64,000 nt of DNA, from assembly GCF_027923845.1 (NCBI RefSeq), contig NZ_AP026933.1, forward strand, positions 558,001 through 622,000, given 5' to 3'. Position numbers and translations under genes: made by a program. The notes beneath the pieces are model-generated. The model was not told the origin of the DNA. It did not search any database and saw only the letters and a list, made by a program, of their open reading frames with translations. Source of the stretch: Spiroplasma ixodetis (GTDB lineage Bacteria; Bacillota_I; Bacilli_A; Mycoplasmatales; VBWQ01). Numbering within the stretch: position 1 is the first letter of the stretch; each line of letters begins with the position of its first letter. Positions 32,088 through 42,877 of this stretch are shown one piece after another.

Positions 32088-33389
32088 TTAAGCTAAAATT
32101 AATGTTGGATTTTCTAATAACTCTTTAAGTCGAGAAAGGAAATAACCAGCAGGTGCACCATCAATAACACGATGATCAATTGAAAGTGATAATGGAAAGA
32201 ACTTATGTTCAACAATTTTACCATCAGCAATAATTAGTTTTTTTTGCATCATCCCTAGACCCAAAATTGCTACCTCTGGATAATTAATAACTGGTGTTCC
32301 CATTTCAATTCCTGCTGAACCAAAATTAGTAATAGTAAATGATCCACCTTGCATTTCATCACCTTTTAATAGCCCCTTACGAGCTTTATCACCTAATGAA
32401 TTAACTTGTCTTGCTATTTCAAATAATGAAAGTTGATCAGCATTTTTAATAACAGGAACTACTAAACCCTTTTCAGTATCAGCTGCCATACCAATGTTAT
32501 AATATTTTTTAACAAGAATTTCATTATTAGCCATGTTCAAAGTTGAATTAAGTAATTTAAATCGTTCTTCTTTTAACGCTTTAGCAACAGCCTTTACAAA
32601 GAATGGCATAAATGTTAATTTAGCACTACCATCTGGATCTTTTTCCGCTGGTTCTTTTAAAGTTGCACGTAATTGTACTAAGTTTTCAGCATCAACATTA
32701 ATCATTAAACTAACATGTGGTGCTGTATAAACTGATAATGACATTTGATTAGCAACAGCCTTACGAATTCCTGATAATGGTAAATGTTCAACATTACCAA
32801 AACTTTCGATTTTAGTAACATTAATACCTTGTGAACTAATAGTTGTAGCAGAAACTGAAGATATTGAATTAATAGGTGTTGTTGATGCAGTAGTACTGGT
32901 TGTTGTACCACCATTCTTGGCATTTAATAAATCATCTTTTAAAATTCTACCACGAGGACCAGTTCCTTTAATTGTTCCCATATCAACACCTAAGTCACGA
33001 GCCATTCTACGTGCTAATGGTGTTGCTAATACTTTACCCGTTTGTTGAATAGGTTGCACATTTTGTTTTGGTAATTCAACTGGTGATACTGTAGATGTAC
33101 TAGCAACTGATTCAGATTTTGGTGAAGAATTTGTTGATGAAGGACTTTTATTATCACTAATCGTTCCACCAAACTCAACAATAACAGCACCTGATTTAAT
33201 ACTATCTCCTTCTTTAACAAGAATCTTAGAAACTTTACCATCCGCTTCGGCTTTAATACTATCTGAAGCTTTATCTGCTTCAATATCAACAACATTATCA
33301 CCTTTTTTTACATTATCTCCAACTTTAACATGAATTTGAGTTACAGTAACTTCATCGATTCCATCCATATCTTTAAACTTCAATTCCAT
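32088..33389 (-). CDS. pdhC: Dihydrolipoyl acetyltransferase (PDH E2)
   Basis: A 433-residue E2. One N-terminal lipoyl domain, with the lipoylated Lys in DIEADKASDSI (residue about 40). A Ser/Thr/Pro-rich linker follows, then the E1/E3-binding domain TPLARRMARDLGVDMGTIKG, a second linker and the catalytic domain, ending with SLSIDHRVIDGAPAGYFL (H-R-x-x-D-G active site). Its lipoyl group could be attached by the LplA at 56142-57134. ATG at 33389 behind AAAGGAAAG. Third gene of pdhA-pdhB-pdhC-lpd. Confidence 0.95.
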   Translation of the reverse strand: MELKFKDMDGIDEVTVTQIHVKVGDNVKKGDNVVDIEADKASDSIKAEADGKVSKILVKEGDSIKSGAVIVEFGGTISDNKSPSSTNSSPKSESVASTSTVSPVELPKQNVQPIQQTGKVLATPLARRMARDLGVDMGTIKGTGPRGRILKDDLLNAKNGGTTTSTTASTTPINSISSVSATTISSQGINVTKIESFGNVEHLPLSGIRKAVANQMSLSVYTAPHVSLMINVDAENLVQLRATLKEPAEKDPDGSAKLTFMPFFVKAVAKALKEERFKLLNSTLNMANNEILVKKYYNIGMAADTEKGLVVPVIKNADQLSLFEIARQVNSLGDKARKGLLKGDEMQGGSFTITNFGSAGIEMGTPVINYPEVAILGLGMMQKKLIIADGKIVEHKFFPLSLSIDHRVIDGAPAGYFLSRLKELLENPTLILA

Positions 33390-33419
33390 CTTTTCACTTT
33401 CCTTTCTTTAAACAACTAA

Positions 33420-34460
33420 CTAAACTGGATAATTCATCATTAGTTTAACTTTTTCCATAATTTTATCTGGACTAATTATAAATCATTTTTCACCTTTAGA
33501 CAGTGGAACAGTAATATCATAACCTGTTAATCTTGTTGGAGGACATTCTAAATATTCAAAACACTTTTCATTAACAACGGTAATAATTTCTGAAGCAACT
33601 GAAAATGAACGAACCGCTTCTGAAACAACTAATAATCTTCCTGTTTTTTTAACAGAATTAACAACTGTTTCTTCATCTCATGGTTGTAACGTTTGTAAAT
33701 CAATTAATTCAATTTTAAAATTTTCTTTTTCTTCTAAAATTTTAACAGCAGCTTCACAATCATAAACTTTTGAACCATAAGTTACAATCGTTAAATCAGG
33801 TTTTTCTTCAGACTTATATTCTTTAAGAACTTTAGCTTTACCAAGAACAGCCACTTCATAAGCATCACTAACTTCTTCTCTAACATCATATGTATAATTA
33901 TTGCTAGTATAACTATTGAAATAAGTTCCTAAACATTCTAAAATAATAACAGGATCTGGACTTTCAATTGCTGCCAATAATAATTTTTTAGTATCATTAG
34001 GTTTTGAAGTCATAACTACTTTTAAACCTGGAATATGACAAAATAAAGCTTCAATTGCTTCTGAATGATGCTCCAAAGCACCATTATTACCGTTATTTCA
34101 ATCATATGAAGGCATACGTACTACCATTGGACAAGTGAATCTACCACGAGAACGATTTCTCATTCGTGCAGCATGACATAACAATTGTTGAAAAGCAGGG
34201 AAAGCAAATCCTGAAAATTGCATTTCAATAATTGGATTTAAACCATTAATTGCCATTCCAACGGCACTACCAGCAATAACTGCTTCAGCAATTGGTGCAT
34301 CAAAACAACGATTAACGCCAAATTTTGCTTGTAAACCTTTAGTTGCTCGAAAAACACCACCAACATTACCGGCATCTTCACCATAAACAACAACATTAGG
34401 ATTTTTTTTCATTGCTAATTCTAAGGCTAAAGTAATAGCTTGCACATTATTTCTTTTCAT
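33420..34460 (-). CDS. pdhB: Pyruvate dehydrogenase E1 beta subunit
   Basis: A 346-residue E1 beta. Transketolase-type pyrimidine domain with VVVYGEDAGNVGGVFRATKG (the E that contacts TPP), APIAEAVIAGSAVGMA and GRFTCPMVVRMP. C-terminal domain with LIDLQTLQPWDEETV. Trp codons at SYDWNNGN and LQPWDEE are TGA. ATG at 34460 lies two bases after the pdhA stop and uses a GGAGAG ribosome site inside pdhA, so they are coupled. Confidence 0.95.
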
Positions 34461-34462
34461 AA

Positions 34463-35620
34463 TTATTTTTTCTCTCCTTCATTGAAGAAAGCTTTTGCTT
34501 CTGCTTTTTGTTCTATTAATTGTGGTGTTAATTTTTCATATGTATAATCAAATATTTCATCAATTGAAACATTTTCATTTTTTAATGCTCAAGTAATTGC
34601 ATCATTAACCTTTTTAGTAATTTGTTTATCTAATTCTGCTTGTTTGTTGTCATCTCAAAGTTTAATTGATTTTAAATATTCTCTAATACGATCAATTGGA
34701 TCTTTTTTTAATCATTCTTGTTCAATTTTATAATCTTCAGCAGAAAAATAATCTTTTTTAATATCAAAAGCAGAATGCGCATTTTGACGATAAGTAACAG
34801 CTTCAATTAATGAAGGACCATTACCTTTTTTTGCTCTTTCAATTGCTTCTTGTGTAGCATAATAAACAGCAAAAAAATCATTACCATCAACACGAATATT
34901 AGGTACGCCAAATGCTGTTCCTTTTTGTGCAAAAGTTGGACTCATTGTTGCTTTAGCAGTTGGTGTATCTAATGACCACTGATTATTTTCAACAAAGAAA
35001 ACAACAGCTAATTTATGGATAGCAGCAAAATTAATTGCTTCAGAAAACTCACCTTCAGAAGTACCACCATCACCAATCGTAGTAATAACAATTCCTTTAT
35101 CTTTTTTATATTTTTCAGCAAAAGCAATACCTGTTGCATGTGAATATTGAGTAGCAATTGGAATATTAACTGGTAAAATATTAACACCTTTCGGCATTTG
35201 ACTTCCCATTTCATTTCCTAATCAATATTGAATTACTTTTTCAACTGGATATCCAGCAGTAATTCATGCTGCATTATTACGATAGGCTGGTACTAATCAA
35301 TCAATACCTGGTCGTAAACAACTAGCATAAGCAACTTCAACACCTTCTTGACCTTTTGAAGATAAAAAGTTAATAACTTTTCCGATTACTTTTGGAATTC
35401 CATTTACTAATTTAACTTGTCCTTTTTCATCTTTTTCATAGTTTAATTCCATTTGCATTTGTTCTTGTATTCGTGAAAAACACATGTTTTCATATGCTTT
35501 TAATAAAACCTTACTATCAAATTTTTTTAAATAATCAACAAAATTAGGATTAATTACTCCTTTTTCATTTAATATTTGAAAAATTTCTTTTTGGGGATTA
35601 TCAAATTTCTCAACTCACAT
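34463..35620 (-). CDS. pdhA: Pyruvate dehydrogenase E1 alpha subunit
   Basis: A 385-residue E1 alpha. It carries the TPP-binding signature GDGGTSEGEFSEAINFA to FFVENNQWS, and the phosphorylation-loop-like region RQNAHSAFDIKKDY. The start MWVEKFDNPQKE uses TGA as its second codon; ATG 35620 has AGGAGGAAAATTTAA directly before it. First gene of the PDH operon, which feeds acetyl-CoA to Pta-AckA. Confidence 0.95.
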
Positions 35621-35667
35621 TTAAATTTTCCTCCTAAATATTTTAGCTAATTGCAGTTACACTTTTA

Positions 35668-35697
35668 ATTATACTAATTTTTAAAATAATGAATGAA
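35668..35697 (-). promoter_or_regulatory. Probable promoter of the pdh operon
   Basis: On the minus strand a TATAAT (35668-35673) lies 18 bases after TTCATT (35692-35697), about 48 bases before the pdhA ATG. A second TATAAT stands about 45 bases further upstream. Confidence 0.4.
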
Positions 35698-35808
35698 CAT
35701 ACCTTTTCATTATACTACTAATAATTGTTGGTTCAAGATAATTTGTACTAAAATATTAATTTATCTCCCGTTTTATTAATATCGTTGTTTATTTATTTTT
35801 TTACAACA

Positions 35809-35836
35809 TAAAGTCCTAATAAAATTAGGACTTTAT
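35809..35836. terminator. Terminator hairpin between msrB and pdhA
   Basis: AAAGTCCTAAT and ATTAGGACTTT form a perfect stem with a four-base loop, flanked by T/A runs. It ends msrB transcription on the minus strand. Confidence 0.75.
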
Positions 35837-35894
35837 AATAAAATTTATAATCATAAAACATTATCAAGATAATAAATATACAATAAAAATATTT

Positions 35895-36334
35895 TTATTT
35901 AATGTAAGATAAATATTCTTCATATCCTTCTGTAATCATTTCTGATAATGGAATAAAACGTAAAGCTGCTGAATTAATACAATAGCGTAAACCGCCTTCT
36001 TTTTGTGGACCATCCTTAAAAACATGCCCTAAATGAATATCAGTTTTTTAGAACGTACTTCAGTACGCTGCAACATTAGATTAGTGTTATCTTCCTTTTT
36101 AAAGATAACTATTTCACTGATTGGTCTTGTAAAACTTGGTCAGCCATGACCAAAATTACATTTATCTGATGATGCAAATAATGGTTCACCTGATAAAATA
36201 TCGACATAAATCCCCTTTTCCTTATTATCTCAATATTTATTTTTAAAAGGAAGTTCCGTTACTGATTTTATAATGACCTCATATTGTAAAGTAGTTAACT
36301 CATTAATAGTTTTAATTTTTCATTTTTGTTTCAT
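35895..36334 (-). pseudogene. msrB: Peptide-methionine (R)-S-oxide reductase with a frameshift
   Basis: About 146 codons of MsrB, which repairs methionine-R-sulfoxide in proteins. GHGWPSFTRPI and the catalytic Cys in [14 protein letters not shown] are present, and [18 protein letters not shown] spans the break. One base is missing after the AAAAAA run near 36045, so the reading shifts between RSKK and DIHLGH. It may be a pseudogene or a sequencing error. The first zinc pair is reduced to one Cys (SDKCNFG). ATG at 36334 behind AAAAAGG. Confidence 0.85.
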
Positions 36335-36364
36335 ATTTTTATTACCTTTTTCTAAATAAAATAT

Positions 36365-36753
36365 GGCTTTTCTCCCTTTATGTACTATTTTTAAATCTTA
36401 TCACATAAATGCTGAGAAAAGCCTATCTACGAACTTCTCCCCACATTTTTAAATAAAACATAGCATTACAGTTTCAAAACTAGGTATGTTATTGAATTTA
36501 TATGCAGCTTCTTTTGCATATAAATGAATATGATGTTTTGCAACTTTGATATGTGTTTTAAATGTTCTTCGTATATGTTTTCATACTGACTCAATTTGGT
36601 TGGTATTTACACCAGTTTTTGAAACATAGCCATCTTGATGGTTAACTGTTTCATGCTTAGTGAAAACCGATTTCAAATCGCGATATCCTTTTCAAAAATC
36701 AGTATGTACAACACACTTTGAAGAAATGTGGTTTATTGCAAACTGCAAAAGAT
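36365..36753 (-). mobile_element. IS1595-like subfamily A element, fragment
   Basis: The hairpin end and the C-terminal third of the transposase gene are present. The rest is cut by IS3 type 2 at 36754. Confidence 0.88.
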
Positions 36754-36830
36754 TGAACATCTAGAATAAAGTAGACACAGAATTGTAACCTTTGTGTTAA
36801 AAATACTTTAAGGAAGGTGTTCATTTTTTT

Positions 36831-37115
36831 ATGGCTAAATGACTATCAAAAGAAGAAAAGTTAAAAATAATAAAAATAAGTAAAATTAAAACAATTGATA
36901 AAACCGCATTAGAGTATGGTATTGGTCGATCATCAATAAAAGAATGAATTAAAGCATATAAATTATTAGGTGAAAAAGGTTTAGAATATGGCAATGGAAT
37001 TCGTGCTAAAAAAACCAAAAGAACAGGTCGACCCAAATCTTTAAATTTTAATGAAATGACAAAACAAGAATTAATTGAATATATTGAGGCAATGAACGAT
37101 ATAAAAAGTATTTAG
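36831..37115 (+). CDS. IS3 family transposase OrfA (type 2)
   Basis: A 94-residue helix-turn-helix protein (MAKWLSKEEKLKIIK, ALEYGIGRSSIKEW). ATG behind AAGGAAGGTG. The orfB frame overlaps in -1 at ATAAAAAGT. Confidence 0.9.
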
Positions 37116-38050
37116 AAAAATCGACAAAAAAGAAGAAATATTTTGTGATTTTCTCATTGAAGAAAAAATATCAGATTAGTTATTTATGTTGATTATTAAA
37201 TGTTTCAAAATCAGGATATTATAAGTGAATTAAGAATGGAATGAATGAATTTAATAAATGAGATACATTTTTAGCTAATATAATTAAAAATATTTTTTAT
37301 GAATTTCAAGAAATTTATGGTTATAAAATGATAACTTTATGAATTAACAAAATTTATAATTTAAAATTAAAATTTCATATTGTATATAGATATATGAAAA
37401 ATATGAGTTTAAAAGCTAAGGTTCGCATAAAAAAATTTGATTATAGAACTAAATCAGGAAGTTTAAGATATGATAATTTATTAAAACGTGATTTTTCAAC
37501 TACTAATTTAAATGAAAAATTAGGTACTGATATAACTTATTTATTAACTAATGGTAAAACATATTATTTATCAATTGTTAAAGATTTTCATAATAATGAA
37601 ATATTAGATTATAAAATAAGTGCAAGTTTAGACATGACATTTGTTGTCCAAAACATTATCCAAGCTTGAGTTAATGCTCAAAAACCTACTTCATGAATTT
37701 TACAATCAGATCAAGGATTTCACTATACAAATCCTTCTTATAAAATTTTATGTGATGAATTAAAAATAAAAATTTCAATGTCTAGAAGAGGTAATTCCTG
37801 TGATAATGGTGCTACTGAAACTTGATTTGGAACAATGAAAACAGAATTTCTATATCAAATTCCAAGAAAAAATAGAACTATTGAATGAATACAAGACAAC
37901 TTACCTAAATATATTTACTTTTATAATAATTATCGACCTCAAATAAAATTAAAAGGAATGAGTCCAATCGAATATCGATTAGCTCATTCCAAACCAACAA
38001 ATAATTACTTCATACCTATAAATTTAACACTTACAAACGCTATTTTATAA
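37109..38050 (+). CDS. IS3 family transposase OrfB (type 2)
   Basis: About 313 residues, open from the overlap with orfA (KYLEKSTKKKKYF) to TAA 38050. HTH_21-like SKSGYYKWIK and EIYGYKMITLW, then the DDE residues in GTDITYLL, LQSDQGFHY and DNGATETWFGTMKTEF. It has no strong start of its own; expression is probably by frameshift from orfA. Intact and probably functional. Confidence 0.9.
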
Positions 38051-38098
38051 AATTTAATAAAAGGTTACTTTTATTGTCCACTTTTCTTGACAAGTTCA

Positions 38099-38622
38099 GT
38101 TTTTGTGCTGAAGAAATTTCGACACCATCAAAACCAGCTTCAATAGCCCTTAAGGTAGCTTTTTGATAATCTTTAATTAATTCTTTGATTTGCTTAATAC
38201 TCAGTTCTTGAACTTCATGTGGAAAAGGATACATAAAAGATTGTTTAGAAGGTCCAACTACATAACCTAAACGATTTAAACTAATTATAGAAAAACGACC
38301 TGAATGTGCTAACTGTAAAATAGCTTTTGCACCTTTTGATTTCATAGCATTAGCAACTTGTTTTAATGAATCAATATGTTCGTCATTAGCAGCAGAAAAA
38401 ACCAAATTCAAAAATTTGTCCCTCTAAATTAATATAAGCAGCACTAGATATCGCTAAGTATGCACTATGAGCTCTTTTAAGAGCATAATCAATATCTTCT
38501 TTACTAGCAAAACCATCATAACTAGAAACATTTGAGGTAATTGGTGAAAGCACAAACCGATTATCAAAAACAAAATTTTTAATTTTGATTGGTGAAAATA
38601 ATTTAGAATATTTTTTATTCAT
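38099..38622 (-). pseudogene. Old yellow enzyme family flavin oxidoreductase, truncated and frameshifted
   Basis: ATG at 38622 (MNKKYSKLFSPIKIKNFVFD). The N-terminal half of an NADH:flavin oxidoreductase/OYE TIM barrel: RFVLSPITSN, KGAKAILQLAHSGR (the family Q-L-x-H-x-G-R FMN contact) and AIEAGFDGVEI. One extra T near 38396 shifts the frame (EFGFFCC instead of EFGFSAAND). The C-terminal half is removed by IS3 at 38098. It starts two bases after the lplA-like stop, as the third gene of a gcvH-lplA-OYE set. Confidence 0.85.
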
Positions 38623-38709
38623 GTTAACTCAAAATTAATTCTAACAATTGGTCATTATCTATTTTCTTAAAAAAATATGAAGAAATATCCAATTCTTGTA
38701 ATTTTATTT

Positions 38710-39648
38710 GGCTTTTCTCCCTTTATGTACTATTTTAATTTTATCACATAAATGCTGAGAAAAGCCTATCTACGGACTTTTCCCCACATTTTTAAATCAA
38801 ACATAGCATTACAGTTTCAAAACTAGGTATCTTGTTGAATTTATATGCAGCTTCTTTAGCATATAAATGAACATGATGTTTTGCAACTTTGATATGTGTT
38901 TTAAATGTTCTTCTTATATGTTTTCAAACTGATTCAATTTGGTTGGTATTTACACCAATTTTTGAAACATAGCCATCTTGATGGTTAACTGTTTCATGCT
39001 TAGTGAAAACTGATTTAAAATCGCAATATCCTTTTCAAGAATCAGTATATACAAGACATTTTGAAGAAATGTGGTTTTTTGCAAACTGCAAAAGATTTTT
39101 ACTCTTTGCGTTTTTCAATACTTTCACAATTAAATTATTGGTTGTTTTTTGATAAATGCCAACAATCAAGGTTTTATTCACCAAGGATCTTCCTTGTTTT
39201 TTAAAACCCATATGTGAAAGATACATTTCATCAATTTGCACTGTACCTTCAACAATAAATTGAGGTTTTTGTTTTGCAATACGTGTTCTGATTTTATGAG
39301 TCATTCTTCAAGCAGTTTTCAAAGTCACTCCCAATTCTTTTGCAATATCTGTTGATGGAATTCCATGTTTGGTGTTTATTCATCTAAAGATAAGATAAAA
39401 CCAAGATGTTAAAGATGTTTGTGACCTTGAAAATATGGTGCCTGTGAGAATGCTAAATGTTTGATTACATTTTAAACATCTCATTCTTTTTAAATCAGAA
39501 GTATTCAAATTAAAACTAAAACACCTAATACATTTGTTTTCTTTCAAATTTGCTATATATGCAAGACATTGCTGTTCAGTTTGAAAAGCATTGTTGAATT
39601 CATTCAGTTTCATTATTCCCTCCACAAGTACATGTGGGGAGAAGTCCG
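38710..39648 (-). mobile_element. IS1595-like subfamily B element
   Basis: A 939-bp element with the duplication TTTTATTT at 38702-38709 and 39649-39656. Inserted near the 3' end of the second lplA gene. Confidence 0.94.
38792..39613 (-). CDS. IS1595 family transposase (subfamily B)
   Basis: A 273-residue full-length frame with all zinc-ribbon Cys and DDE blocks. ATG behind GGAGGGAATA. Confidence 0.92.
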
Positions 39649-39804
39649 TTTTATTTTTAAATCTTGTTTAATCATTTTAGTACCTTCAAGACCTTTCTCA
39701 AAAATAGTTAAATCTTTTGTAGCAAAAAAATCACCACTAATTTTGCAACTTTTAATTTTACCATTATCAATTATTAATGAAATATTCATTGTTCCAATTT
39801 CTAA

Positions 39805-40667
39805 GAACCTGTTTAGAATCTTTTTAATAAAATTGAAATAAAGGACAGAACAACCATTTGTAAACTAGTATTTAGTTTTCTTTCACAATTTTTTCATAAT
39901 CTTCTGCATTTTTCTAATCATGCAAAGCTTCGTTCTACAACTCATCTTTTTGGTAGTACTACAAAAGAATGTAATTCATTACGTTTTACAACTTCAACAT
40001 TTGCATTTATGATTGTTTTGATTGCAGAAGCAAATTTTTCACCAGTATAGCCAGCATCTACTATTATTTTTTGAACTGTAGAAAGATTTTCTTTTTCACT
40101 TTTAATCATTATGATAGCACTATTACGATCTGTTTTTTCTGCTGTAGTTATGTAAATTGCATGTGGTAAACCTTGCGTATCAACTGCAATATGACGTTTT
40201 ATTCCTGAAATCTTTTTACCAGCATCATAACCTTTATTTTCAGTAGTATCTGTATTTTTAACACTTTGCGAATCAATTATACAAAAACTAGTTTTTTCTT
40301 TTCGATGATTCTTAATACGAATCTTTTTAACTAATTTTTTTAAAATTAATTGCAATACACTAGGTTCTTTATCATTGTTTTTACTTCAAATTTGGAAATA
40401 ATAATATACAGTTTGTCATTTTGGAAAATTTTTTGGTAACATTCTTCATTGACAACCACTTTTTAATACATATAAAACTGCACAAAACACTTCATATAAA
40501 TCTAAATTTCTTGGTTTTGTTTTCTTTTTGCTGTTTTCTAAAGTTGATTTTATGTTCTCAAATTGTTCTTTAGTAACATGACTTGGATAATTTTTATGCA
40601 TATATACCTCTTATTTTAAAATATATAGTAATTTTACCTTATTTTCTAAAAGATTCTAAACAGGTTC
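39805..40667 (-). mobile_element. IS5/IS427-like element
   Basis: An 863-bp element with TAA duplicated at 39802-39804 and 40668-40670. Inserted in the second lplA gene between ARL and EIGTM. Confidence 0.95.
39813..40601 (-). CDS. IS5 family transposase (IS427-type)
   Basis: A 262-residue frame identical in all A/T runs to the intact copy at 10689-11477 (IIDSQSVKNTD, VDAGYTGEKF, VERSFAWLEK). Probably functional. Confidence 0.93.
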
Positions 40668-41277
40668 TAAACGTGCTTCACGATTATATTGATAGCGGGG
40701 ACTTAAACCATAAACCCATTCTCAATTCTTATACTTTTGATCAACTAACTTGTCAATTTCTAGTCATTGCTCATTTGATAAAACGTATCGTTCAACATCT
40801 GCTATTTTTTCTACATTCATCAATCGTTTAATAATTTCATCTTTAAACTCAAAAATAGTTAATTTTTTGAATTGTTCATTAAGGTGATTTTTTAATTTAT
40901 CTACTCTTTGATTAATTGATTTAATTCCTTTTGATTCAATTTTTTTACGACTTGGTTTAAGTGCCAAGATCATAGCATCCAAATCAATATCATAAAGTAA
41001 TGAATAACCACCATAAATAATATTTTCTTCTTTTAACATAGCTGCTCCAGAAACTTTTTTACCATTAATTGTCAAATCATTTTTTCCACTTTGCATGATA
41101 TTTTTAATCCCCATATCTTTAAGCACTTTTATAATTGGCTTATAGAATTCTTGGTAATTAGCATAAATCGAATTAGTATTAGAATTTAATGGAATTAAAA
41201 AACAAAAATTTACTGAATTTGAATCAATAAAAATAGCTCCTCCTCCAGTATCACGACGCACAACTGGAATATTATTT

Positions 41278-42216
41278 CGGATTTCTCCCCACATGTACTT
41301 GTGGAGGGAATAATGAAACTGAATGAATTCAACAATGCTTTTCAAACTGAACAGCAATGTCTTGCATATATAGCAAATTTGAAAGAAAACAAATGTATTA
41401 GGTGTTTTAGTTTTAATTTGAATACTTCTGATTTAAAAAGAATGAGATGTTTAAAATGTAATCAAACATTTAGCATTCTCACAGGCACCATATTTTCAAG
41501 GTCACAAACATCTTTAACATCTTGGTTTTATCTTATCTTTAGATGAATAAACACCAAACATGGAATTCCATCAACAGATATTGCAAAAGAATTGGGAGTG
41601 ACTTTGAAAACTGCTTGAAGAATGACTCATAAAATCAGAACACGTATTGCAAAACAAAAACCTCAATTTATTGTTGAAGGTACAGTGCAAATTGATGAAA
41701 TGTATCTTTCACATATGGGTTTTAAAAAACAAGGAAGATCCTTGGTGAATAAAACCTTGATTGTTGGCATTTATCAAAAAACAACCAATAATTTAATTGT
41801 GAAAGTATTGAAAAACGCAAAGAGTAAAAATCTTTTGCAGTTTGCAAAAAACCACATTTCTTCAAAATGTCTTGTATATACTGATTCTTGAAAAGGATAT
41901 TGCGATTTTAAATCAGTTTTCACTAAGCATGAAACAGTTAACCATCAAGATGGCTATGTTTCAAAAATTGGTGTAAATACCAACCAAATTGAATCAGTTT
42001 GAAAACATATAAGAAGAACATTTAAAACACATATCAAAGTTGCAAAACATCATGTTCATTTATATGCTAAAGAAGCTGCATATAAATTCAACAAGATACC
42101 TAGTTTTGAAACTGTAATGCTATGTTTGATTTAAAAATGTGGGGAGAAGTCCGTAGATAGGCTTTTCTCAGCATTTATGTGATAAAATTAAAATAGTACA
42201 TAAAGGGAGAAAAGCC
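41278..42216 (+). mobile_element. IS1595-like subfamily B element
   Basis: A 939-bp element with the duplication TATTATTT at 41270-41277 and 42217-42224. One end has a point change (CGGATTTCTCC). Inserted in the second lplA gene just before IPVVRR. Confidence 0.94.
41313..42134 (+). CDS. IS1595 family transposase (subfamily B)
   Basis: A 273-residue full-length frame with all zinc-ribbon Cys and IDEMYLS / YTDSWKGY / NQIESVW. ATG behind GGAGGGAATA. Confidence 0.92.
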
Positions 42217-42458
42217 TATTATTTTTATCCAAATATTCTTTATTAACTTCAACCTCTGGATTTTGAAAATATCCCAATTGAATATGAGGATCACAAATAA
42301 AAGGAAATATTATCGTTTTGTTTTTTACTTTTAAATTATGTAGTGCTCATACTTGAATCGCTAAAGCATAAGCTCCATCTTTGATATATTTACCATTTCT
42401 TATAGGTTCAATTAAAATCATAATATTCCTCCAATTTTATTAAGTTTGTAAATCAATT

Positions 42459-42793
42459 TTAATTATCTTCAAGTTCTAAAAATTCTTTTTCAACTACATC
42501 TGTTAATTTCAAAATTCAATTATCTTTAGACTTTTTTGAATTGAAAAGAGTTGGATTTTCAATTGCTCTTTGATTATATTCCAAAACCTTTCCTGTTAGT
42601 GCACTGCGCGCATGCAAAATAGCTTTTGAAACCTCTACTGTTAATACTAAATCATTTTTATTAACTACATCATTTTCTGTATTATATTTAACATAACACG
42701 CCATACCCATATCATCTTGTAATTTGGGTGTAGGACTAATTATGTATATATTATCTTTTTTTCTATTATTAAACAATTTGCATTTTTTTTCAT
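42459..42793 (-). pseudogene. GcvH-like lipoyl carrier protein with a frameshift
   Basis: A short H-protein-like lipoyl domain. The core reads NIYIISPTPKLQDDMGMACY, then LVLTVEVSKAILHARSAL with the lipoyl Lys in VEVSKA, and a normal H-protein C-end (NWILKLTDVVEKEFLELEDN, W is TGA). The ATG at 42793 behind AGGGGG reads MKKNANCLIIEKK, then one missing A in the seven-A run near 42758 breaks the frame. Translation from TTG 42776 would bypass this. No other glycine-cleavage genes are seen, so this is the GcvH-L type that accompanies a dedicated LplA and an OYE. Confidence 0.8.
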
Positions 42794-42877
42794 TTTTTAC
42801 CCCCTAAAATAAAATAAGAAATGTTCAATGAATAAATTAAGACTATAGTAACTTTTCTTAACTCTATCTAATTATTA

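Larger units (their letters stand above)
36754..38098 (+). mobile_element. IS3 family element (type 2), complete
   Basis: 1345 bp from TGAACATCTAG to ...GACAAGTTCA. Left flank is IS1595-A, right flank is the old-yellow-enzyme gene, with no shared duplication, so sequence between has been deleted. Confidence 0.92.
38624..42421 (-). pseudogene. Second lipoate-protein ligase gene, broken by three IS
   Basis: Exons of one frame: 42217-42421 ([35 protein letters not shown]), 40668-41277 (IPVVRRDTGGGAIFIDS, KNDLTINGKKVSGAAMLKE, the LplA R-R-x-x-G-G-G and K-N-D blocks), 39649-39804 (EIGTMNISLIIDNGKIKSC) and 38624-38709 (KLQELDISSYFF, ending LELILS). Interrupted by IS1595-B, IS5 and IS1595-B with clean duplications. 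Start ATG behind GGAGGAATATT. The intact paralogue is at 56142. It belongs with the gcvH-like and OYE genes. Confidence 0.88.

Noticed and set aside
40764-41357. 197-residue frame starting inside IS1595 and running into lplA
   Set aside because: The first residues come from the antisense strand of the IS. The rest is the interrupted second lplA gene; no separate gene is needed.
42459-42793. gcvH as part of a glycine cleavage system
   Set aside because: No gcvT or gcvP is near, and the neighbours are lplA and OYE, so a GcvH-L-type carrier is the better reading.
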